Positions 58,348 to 64,000 of a DNA stretch of 64,000 bases are shown here, piece by piece; the first letter of the stretch is position 1, and every line of letters begins with the position of its first letter. The notes beneath the pieces are model-generated. The model did no database searches and was not told the DNA's origin. It saw only the letters and a program-made list of their open reading frames with translations. A program made the position numbers and the translations under genes. The stretch is from Phenylobacterium aquaticum (lineage in GTDB: Bacteria; Pseudomonadota; Alphaproteobacteria; Caulobacterales; Caulobacteraceae), in contig NZ_JALDPT010000008.1 of NCBI RefSeq assembly GCF_022695515.1, forward strand, positions 62,001 to 126,000, in the 5' to 3' direction.

Positions 58348-59854
58348 CCGCATCCATCACGACGGCGTCCTGATCGTGGGCGCGGGCCTCGCGGGGCTGT
58401 CCGCCGCGCTCTCGGCCGCGCCGCGCAAGGTGCTGCTCTTGACCGGCGCGCCGCTGAACCAGGGCTGTTCCTCGGCCTGGGCCCAGGGCGGCATGGCCGC
58501 CGCGCTGTCGGACGGCGACACCCCCGAACTGCACGCGGCCGACACCATCGCCGCCGGCGCGGGCCTGGTCGATCCGGCCATGGCCGCCCTGCTGGCCCGC
58601 GAGGGGCCGGCCGCCGTGCGCCGCCTGGCCGAGCTGGGGGCGCCCTTCGACCGGACGGTCGAGGGCGGCTTCGCCCAGAGCCTGGAGGCCGCCCACTCGC
58701 GGCCGCGCATCGCCCGGGTCAAGGGCGACCAGGCGGGCCGGGAGATCATGGAGGCCGTGGTCCGTACGGTCTTGTCCTCGCGCCATGTCGAGGTCCGCGC
58801 GGGCGCCCGCCTCAAGGGCCTGCTTCAGGACGCCGAGGGCCGCGTCTGCGGCGTGGTCGTGGTCCACAATGGCCGGCCCCTGGAGATCACCGCCCCGGCC
58901 GTGGTCCTGGCGACCGGCGGCATCGGCGGGCTCTATGGCGTCACCACCACACCGGCCGAACTGCAGGGCGAGGGCCTGGCGCTCGCCGCCCTGGCCGGCG
59001 CCGTGATCGGCGACCCCGAATTCGTCCAGTTCCACCCGACCGCCATCGACATCGGCCGCGACCCCGCCCCCCTGGCCACCGAAGCCCTGAGGGGCGAAGG
59101 CGCCAAGCTGATCAACGCCTCGGGCGAGGCGTTCATGGCCGGCTACCATCCGGACGCAGAGCTGGCCCCCCGCGATGTGGTGGCCCGCGCCATTCACGCC
59201 GAGATCGCCGCCGGCCGCGGCGCCTTCCTCGACGCCCGCGAGGCGGTCGGCGCCCACTTCCCGGAGGAGTTCCCGGCCGTCTTCGCCGCCTGCCTGTCGG
59301 GCGGGGTCGATCCGCGGATCCAGCCGATCCCGGTCGCGCCGGCCTGCCACTACCACATGGGCGGGATCGTCACCGACGCGCACGGGACCGCTTCCCTGCC
59401 CGGCCTGTTCGCGGCCGGGGAGAGCGCCTCGACGGGGGTTCACGGCGCCAATCGGCTCGCGTCCAACTCCCTGCTGGAGGCCGCCGTGTTCGGGGTTCGC
59501 GCCGGCGTCGCCGCGGCGAGTGAGACCATGCCCGGTCCGCGGGCCCTGCGCCGGCTGATGACGCCGGACCTGCCGCAGGACGCGCTGCAGACCCTGCGCG
59601 CCGCCATGAGCCGCGACGCGGGCGTGGTGCGCGACGCCGCCGGCCTCGACCGCCTGCTGGGCCAGATCGATCAGCTTGAGGCCGCCCACGGCCGCGCGGG
59701 CCCCCTGGTCGCCGCCCGTCTGGTCGCCTCCGCCGCCCTCGATCGTCGGGAAAGCCGCGGCGGCCACTTCCGGACCGACTATCCGCTGAGCCTTGCGCCC
59801 CAGCGCACCTTCGTCACCCTGCCGGAGGGGACGCCCGCGTCCAGGGCCGCGTGA
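58340..59854 (+). CDS. nadB: L-aspartate oxidase
   Basis: The ATG at 58340 lies inside the end of the macrodomain gene. The 504-residue flavoprotein oxidises aspartate to iminoaspartate for NadA. It has the FAD motif VLIVGAGLAGLSAALSA, SSAWAQGGMAAALSDGD, the fumarate-reductase-family HPTAIDIGRDPAPLATEALRGEGA, CHYHMGGIVTD and SASTGVHGANRLASNSLLEAAVFG. Length is near-normal for the family. The stop overlaps the TetR gene start by four bases (GTGA). Confidence 0.95.
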   Translation: MGDRIHHDGVLIVGAGLAGLSAALSAAPRKVLLLTGAPLNQGCSSAWAQGGMAAALSDGDTPELHAADTIAAGAGLVDPAMAALLAREGPAAVRRLAELGAPFDRTVEGGFAQSLEAAHSRPRIARVKGDQAGREIMEAVVRTVLSSRHVEVRAGARLKGLLQDAEGRVCGVVVVHNGRPLEITAPAVVLATGGIGGLYGVTTTPAELQGEGLALAALAGAVIGDPEFVQFHPTAIDIGRDPAPLATEALRGEGAKLINASGEAFMAGYHPDAELAPRDVVARAIHAEIAAGRGAFLDAREAVGAHFPEEFPAVFAACLSGGVDPRIQPIPVAPACHYHMGGIVTDAHGTASLPGLFAAGESASTGVHGANRLASNSLLEAAVFGVRAGVAAASETMPGPRALRRLMTPDLPQDALQTLRAAMSRDAGVVRDAAGLDRLLGQIDQLEAAHGRAGPLVAARLVASAALDRRESRGGHFRTDYPLSLAPQRTFVTLPEGTPASRAA

Positions 59855-60477
59855 GCCTGGCCGCCGAACATCCCGCCGCACAGAGGTCCAATCGCGACCG
59901 GCTGGTCGTCCAGGCGCGCCGCCTGTTCGCCGAGCGCGGCTACGCCGAGGTGTCGGTCGACGAGGTCGCGGCCGCCGCCGGCCTGACCAAGGGCGCGGTC
60001 TATTACCAGTTCAAGGACAAGGCCGATCTGTTCCGGGCCGCCTGCGAGGCGGTGATGCAGGATGTCGTCCGGCACGTGGACGCGGCCGGGCGCGGCTCCG
60101 GCGTGCCCCGCCTGGAGGAGCTGATCACCGGCGGCCAGCGCATGTTCGACGCCTATGGCTCCAATGAGGCGCACCGGCTCTTGCTGATCGACGGCCCCTC
60201 GGTTCTGGGCTTCGGCCCCTGGCTCGCCCTGCAGGAGCCGATCGGCGCCTGCCTGGTCGCGGACGGCCTGAAGCACTATGCGATCGCCGGCATGGTCCCG
60301 GCCAACCAGATCGACGCCCTGTCCCACCTGCTGTTCGGGGCCTTCATCCAGGGGGTGCTGCGCATCGCCTCGTCGCCCGCCGCCGAACGCGACCAGACCG
60401 AGCGCGAGGTCCGCGAGGCCACCGGAACCCTGCTGATGGCCTTCCTCCGCGGCCTCACGCCCCAAGAGACCAAATGA
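59851..60477 (+). CDS. TetR-family regulator inside the NAD operon
   Basis: A 208-residue TetR/AcrR regulator from a GTG overlapping the nadB stop. Its N-terminal helix-turn-helix is LFAERGYAEVSVDEVAAAAGLTKGAVYYQFKDKADLF. The C-terminal ~140 residues form the usual ligand-binding helical domain (TFLLLID-type core with RLLLIDGPSVLGFG). nadC begins four bases before its stop. Because of its position it may control the operon, with nicotinate, NAD or a related metabolite as ligand; this is inferred from context. Confidence 0.85.
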   Translation: MSLAAEHPAAQRSNRDRLVVQARRLFAERGYAEVSVDEVAAAAGLTKGAVYYQFKDKADLFRAACEAVMQDVVRHVDAAGRGSGVPRLEELITGGQRMFDAYGSNEAHRLLLIDGPSVLGFGPWLALQEPIGACLVADGLKHYAIAGMVPANQIDALSHLLFGAFIQGVLRIASSPAAERDQTEREVREATGTLLMAFLRGLTPQETK

Positions 60478-61319
60478 TCGCGCCCCTGCCCGACCTGCTC
60501 ATCGAACCCATCGTCCGCGCGGCCCTGGCGGAGGATCTCGGCCGCGCCGGCGACCTCACCGCCCAGGCCTGCATCGACGCCGACGCCACTCTGGAGGCGA
60601 CCTTCGGCGCGCGTCAGACCGGGATCATCTCGGGACTGGCCTGCGCGCGCCTGGCCATTCTGGCGCTCGATCCGTCGGCCCGGTTCGAGGCGCTGGCCGC
60701 CGACGGGGACAAAGTCGCGCCGGGCGCCGTCCTGGCCCGCGTGTCCGCCAACGCCCGCGCCCTGCTCTCGGCCGAACGCACCGCCCTGAACCTGCTGGGC
60801 CGGCTCTCGGGCGTGGCGACCCTGACCGGCGCCTATGTGGCGGCCATCGCCGGGACCTCGGCGCGGATCGTCGACACCCGCAAGACCACCCCGGGTCTGC
60901 GCGCGCTCGAGAAATACGCCGTCCGCTGCGGCGGCGGGGTCAACCACCGCTTCGGCCTGGATGACGCCATCCTGATCAAGGACAACCACGTGGCGGCCTG
61001 CGGCGGGGTCGGCGAGGCCGTGCGCCGGGCCCGCGCCGCGGCCGGCCACCTGACCAAGGTCGAGGTCGAGGTCGACAGCCTGGACCAGCTGACCGAGGCC
61101 CTGGCCGCCGGGCCAGACGTCATCATGCTGGACAACTTCTCGGTTCCAGACCTGAAGCGCGCGGTCGCCGAGACCGCCGGCCGGGTGCAGCTGGAGGCCT
61201 CCGGCGGGGTCAATCTGACCACGGTCCGCGCCATCGCCGAGACCGGGGTCCAGGTGATCAGCGTGGGCGCCCTGACCCACTCGGCGCCAGTTCTGGATAT
61301 CGGGCTCGACGCGGCCTGA
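60474..61319 (+). CDS. nadC: Nicotinate-nucleotide pyrophosphorylase (quinolinate phosphoribosyltransferase)
   Basis: A 281-residue NadC that converts quinolinate and PRPP to nicotinate mononucleotide. Motifs include ALAEDLGRAGDLTAQA at the start, ERTALNLLGRLSGVATLTG, VDTRKTTPGLRALEKYAVRCGGGVNHRFGL, LIKDNHVAACGG, KVEVEVDSLDQ and LEASGGVNLTTV. Length is normal. The 3' end overlaps the convergent acyltransferase gene by 62 bases. Confidence 0.96.
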   Translation: MIAPLPDLLIEPIVRAALAEDLGRAGDLTAQACIDADATLEATFGARQTGIISGLACARLAILALDPSARFEALAADGDKVAPGAVLARVSANARALLSAERTALNLLGRLSGVATLTGAYVAAIAGTSARIVDTRKTTPGLRALEKYAVRCGGGVNHRFGLDDAILIKDNHVAACGGVGEAVRRARAAAGHLTKVEVEVDSLDQLTEALAAGPDVIMLDNFSVPDLKRAVAETAGRVQLEASGGVNLTTVRAIAETGVQVISVGALTHSAPVLDIGLDAA

Positions 61320-62415
61320 GCAGCGCCGCCACCCCGGCCTGCAGCGGCCGGTCGGCCCAGCGTTCGAAGGCGACCGCCGTGATCAGGGCGGCCGGAAAGG
61401 CCATGCCCCACAGCCCCCACTGCGCCCACAGGGGCGGATGGAACCGCGCATCGACCGCGTGGATGAAGTTGAACCACAGGGTCGCGACGAAGATGTGGGT
61501 GATATAGAGCGCGAAGGACACCTTGGCCGCCTGGGCCGCGAGGTGGGCGGGCCCCCGGGCGGGGACCTCGCCTGCCGCGCCGATCATCACCCCCAGCAGA
61601 GCCATGGAGGCCAGGTCGTACTTGCCCGTCGCCTGCAGGGCGCAGAAGCCCGCAAAGGCCGCGACGGTCTGAGCGAGCGCCCACCGGCGGAGCGGCCATC
61701 CGGCTTCGGAGGCGCGCGCGACCAGGGCCCCGAACGTGAACAGCGGCAGGGCCCGCAGCACGCCCAGGTTCGACGGCAGGTCGAACACCCCTTGGCCATA
61801 GACGCCTTCGCTGACCAGGTCCGCGCCGGCGAGGACCGCCAGGCCGATGACCAGCAGGCTCGCGGCCGGCCAATCGCCCAGGGTCCGCCGCCAGAGGGTC
61901 GGGAAGGCGGCGTAGCAGACCATCAGGGCCGAGAGCGTCCAGGTGGGCACGTTCCAGCCCTCGCCCAGATTGAACCCCCAGGCCTGGATCAGGATCAGCT
62001 GGGCCGGCCAGTCCCGCCACTGGAGCTGGGCGGCGTTGTGCGGCGCGCGCCCCACCCGCTCGGCGGCGAAGATCAGGGCGGCGAAGACCACCAGCATCAG
62101 CACATGGGCGGGCCAGACCCGCAGGACCCGGCGCAACAGGAACTGTTCGTCCGACACCTTGCCCACCGCGATCTGCCGCCCATAGGCGCGGCCGAGCACG
62201 TAGCCGGACAGGATGAGGAAGAAATCGGTGGCGAGATAACCGCGGTCGAACAGCGGGCTGAAGACGTCGAGCTTGATCGGCCCGTCGAACCGGTAGTGGT
62301 AGAGGACGATAAGGCCCGCCGCGGCGAACCTCAGCATGTCCAGGAGGGCGCTGCGCGGCGCCCGGTCCGGACCTCGTCCCATGGCGGCGGATCGCAGCGC
62401 AGATCCAGACGGCAT
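61258..62415 (-). CDS. Acyltransferase-3 family membrane protein
   Basis: The ATG at 62415 has GGGAG nine bases ahead. The 385-residue protein has the acyltransferase-3 N-terminus (LDMLRFAAAGLIVLYHYRFDG, with the conserved His-Tyr pair) and about ten transmembrane helices. The family's FFLILSGYVLGRAYG and 'NLGEGWNVPTWTLSALMVCYAAFP' segments are present. Family members O-acetylate sugars of lipopolysaccharide, exopolysaccharide or glycans. Confidence 0.88.
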   Translation of the reverse strand: MPSGSALRSAAMGRGPDRAPRSALLDMLRFAAAGLIVLYHYRFDGPIKLDVFSPLFDRGYLATDFFLILSGYVLGRAYGRQIAVGKVSDEQFLLRRVLRVWPAHVLMLVVFAALIFAAERVGRAPHNAAQLQWRDWPAQLILIQAWGFNLGEGWNVPTWTLSALMVCYAAFPTLWRRTLGDWPAASLLVIGLAVLAGADLVSEGVYGQGVFDLPSNLGVLRALPLFTFGALVARASEAGWPLRRWALAQTVAAFAGFCALQATGKYDLASMALLGVMIGAAGEVPARGPAHLAAQAAKVSFALYITHIFVATLWFNFIHAVDARFHPPLWAQWGLWGMAFPAALITAVAFERWADRPLQAGVAALLRPRRARYPELAPSGSGRPR

Positions 62416-62616
62416 GGTGAACGCTCCCTTAACTCCCCCCCGGGAGGTCAGAAGCCTTGCAAGTCTTTGAAAGGAAAGGGGCCGCGCGCCCATTCCAGGT
62501 AAGTCACCGCCCCTGGATGCTTGAGGTTCGCCTGTCAGGCGTGGGCGTGTCGGGACACTCCCGCGACAGCCTCTAAATGCTGCGTCCGATCGCCTCAGCC
62601 CAGGACGGGGACAGGC

Positions 62617-62645
62617 CGCAATCCCTGCCTGTACAAGGGATTGCG
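62617..62645. other. Ten-base-stem hairpin in the intergenic gap
   Basis: CGCAATCCCT pairs perfectly with AGGGATTGCG across a nine-base loop. It lies in the 265-base gap between the divergent acyltransferase and the end of the DJ-1-type gene, which otherwise shows no gene. A smaller TGTCG/CGACA palindrome lies at about 62548-62570. Either may stop transcription from the right-hand genes. No U run follows. Confidence 0.5.
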
Positions 62646-62680
62646 ACCCGTCGAGGGCGAGCTTCGCATCCGCCTCGGGA

Positions 62681-63715
62681 TCAGGGTGCGAGGCTGGCCG
62701 GATGTTCCAGCTGCAGGGCCACGAACCGCGCGGTCGGCCGGCCATAGGCCGCGGCGATATCGCTGACCATCAGGGGCACGGGCTCGCCGCGCCGCAGATG
62801 GGCCTGACGGTCCGCCCCCGGCAGCTTCGCCACCCCGAGCACGGTGAGACCATGGCGCGAGACGGCGCCCTGGGGCGGCGTCACGGCGAAGGCCTTGGAC
62901 CTGAGGGTTCGCGACCAGCCGTCCAGTTCTGCGGCGAAGGCCAGGTCGTCGAACCCCGCCCCGACGGTCACCGCCACCTGCTCATGCCCCCAAAAGGCCA
63001 GGAGGTTGCCCGCCGCCGTCTCCAGGTGGGCGGCGGAGAGGCTGTAGGCGTTGGCGTCATGGACGGTGCTGGGCGGGTCCAGGCCCAGCCGGGCGGCCGT
63101 GGCCTGCATGACCTGCTCCCCCGCCAGTTCACGGACCAGCTGCAGGGCCGCCGGCGCCGAGGCGCTGACCCCGGCGGTGGTAGTGATGCGGCCGTCGTCG
63201 ACCCAGCGCGCGTCGGTGCGCCAGGCGACCTTGGGCCAGCGCTTCAGCCGGTCCTTGCGCGAGGCCCAGTGGGCGGTGGCCTGGCGTCCGTCGAGCAGAC
63301 CGGCGCTGGCCAGCACCTCGGCCCCGTCGCAGATCGAGACGATACGCGCCCCGCGCTTGGCCTGGGTCCGGAGCCAGGCGCTCCGCGCCGGATCATCGAT
63401 CTTCATCATATAGGGCACGATGACCATGTCCGGCCCCTCGGGATGGGCGCGGTCGAAGCTGTCGCGGCTGGCCTGGGGCTTCACCCGCGCGACGCCGGGC
63501 ATCAGCGGCACAGGGGCGAGATCCGAGGACACCACCTGCACGTCGATGGCGCCGGACTCCGCCAGGATCGCATAGGGCGCGATCAGGTCGGTGGTCTCGG
63601 TCCCCGCGGGATCGGCCAGGATCGCGACCAGGGGCCGGGCGTGGCCCGCCGAGGCCGGGGCCGCCGCCGCGCTCAGCACGGCGGCGGACAGGGCGAGGAG
63701 CGCGCGGCGGATCAT
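62681..63715 (-). CDS. Secreted DJ-1/PfpI-family protein
   Basis: A 344-residue protein with a signal peptide (cleavage near PASAG). It has a DJ-1/PfpI amidotransferase-like domain over roughly residues 28-215: VIVPYMMKIDD, then the nucleophile elbow VSICDGAEVLASAGLLDGRQATAHWA with Cys, and TTTAGVSASAPAALQLVREL. The last ~130 residues are an extension without a recognised family. The role is probably periplasmic. Its ATG overlaps the stop of the upstream gene by four bases. Confidence 0.85.
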   Translation of the reverse strand: MIRRALLALSAAVLSAAAAPASAGHARPLVAILADPAGTETTDLIAPYAILAESGAIDVQVVSSDLAPVPLMPGVARVKPQASRDSFDRAHPEGPDMVIVPYMMKIDDPARSAWLRTQAKRGARIVSICDGAEVLASAGLLDGRQATAHWASRKDRLKRWPKVAWRTDARWVDDGRITTTAGVSASAPAALQLVRELAGEQVMQATAARLGLDPPSTVHDANAYSLSAAHLETAAGNLLAFWGHEQVAVTVGAGFDDLAFAAELDGWSRTLRSKAFAVTPPQGAVSRHGLTVLGVAKLPGADRQAHLRRGEPVPLMVSDIAAAYGRPTARFVALQLEHPASLAP

Positions 63716-64000
63716 GCGCGGGCCTTCAAGCGGCGCGCGGCCTCCTCGGCCGCGGCTTGGCGGCCGCCCCCGGCGGCGTCCATCCGCTGGCGCACGGCGG
63801 CCAGGATCTCCGGCGGCGCGGTCTCGGGCCGGCCGGAATTGAACGGCGGCGACGGGGAATATTCCAGGCCGAGCTGCACCGACTGGGCCAGGGTCTCGCC
63901 CGCCAGTTCGGCGGCCATGACAAAGGCGAAGTCCAGGCCAGCCGTGACGCCGCCGCCGGTGATGACATTGCCGTCGCGCACCACCCGGGCCTCGTCGACG
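63712..64000 (-). CDS. DJ-1/PfpI-family protein, 3' end only (runs off the window)
   Basis: Only the last ~95 residues are present. The segment RDGNVITGGGVTAGLDFAFVMAAELAG is the conserved C-terminal helix-loop of DJ-1/PfpI proteins such as isonitrile hydratase (ThiJ group), followed by LGLEYSPSPPFNSGRP. The nucleophile Cys lies outside the window. It is immediately upstream of, and overlaps by four bases, the secreted DJ-1 gene, making a tandem pair. The start is not visible. Confidence 0.8.
   Translation of the reverse strand, partial: VDEARVVRDGNVITGGGVTAGLDFAFVMAAELAGETLAQSVQLGLEYSPSPPFNSGRPETAPPEILAAVRQRMDAAGGGRQAAAEEAARRLKARA

Noticed and set aside
61258..61319. The 62-base overlap of nadC and the acyltransferase as a frame error
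   Set aside because: Both C-termini look natural (the nadC family end is complete), and convergent overlaps of this size occur elsewhere in compact genomes.

Overview
The window is G+C-rich chromosomal DNA (about 77% in one sampled stretch) from an alphaproteobacterium. The gene set points to the Caulobacteraceae (Caulobacter or Phenylobacterium type): a dnaG-rpoD pair, a pseudaminic-acid/flagellin-glycan cluster, a TonB receptor, ECF sigma factors, and many short intergenic palindromes. This placement rests on gene content and protein style only. No rRNA, tRNA, CRISPR array, phage module or complete insertion sequence was seen.

Layout: panD (frameshifted) and a lipoprotein (0.1-0.9 kb); secreted/M23 pair, alpha/beta hydrolase, membrane protein and beta-lactamase-fold esterase (1-5.3 kb); small secreted and flagellar-rod-like genes, a 2OG oxygenase and a ParE/RHH module (5.4-7.7 kb); rpoD (frameshifted) and dnaG (7.8-11.7 kb); an ECF41 sigma operon (11.9-13.7 kb); a HAD hydrolase, a PAS-DHp-receiver protein lacking an ATPase domain, and carA (13.9-18 kb); fasciclin, anti-sigma, ECF sigma and TonB receptor (18.2-23.6 kb); cspA and carB (24.4-28.1 kb); a lower-G+C accessory patch with a RES/Xre toxin-antitoxin, a REP-like palindrome, a zinc-ribbon nucleoside-deoxyribosyltransferase-like gene and an orphan gene (29-32 kb); esterase, pentameric ligand-gated channel homologue and NRAMP-related transporter (32-37 kb); housekeeping and accessory enzymes (37-41 kb); greA and the glycan cluster ELM1-GNAT-PseG-oxidoreductase-PseI (41-47 kb); trxB, a MurA paralogue, a D-aminoacylase-like amidohydrolase, an AraC regulator and a SleB hydrolase (47-54 kb); a hybrid histidine kinase (frameshifted) (54-56.5 kb); an NAD operon nadA-macrodomain-nadB-tetR-nadC (56.7-61.3 kb); and an acyltransferase and two DJ-1/PfpI genes to the edge.

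Three themes recur. First, NAD/ADP-ribose chemistry: de novo NAD synthesis with an inserted macrodomain gene, a RES toxin of the NAD-degrading family, and an NDT-like enzyme. Second, extracytoplasmic stress control by two different ECF systems. Third, palindromic intergenic repeats of at least four designs, including an interspersed 9-base-unit repeat that recurs seven times and forms nested inverted repeats.

Four conserved genes (panD, rpoD, a small kinase, a hybrid kinase) each carry an apparent one-base deletion in or next to a G/C run. rpoD is essential, so these look like assembly errors, and the breaks should be read as probable sequence faults.
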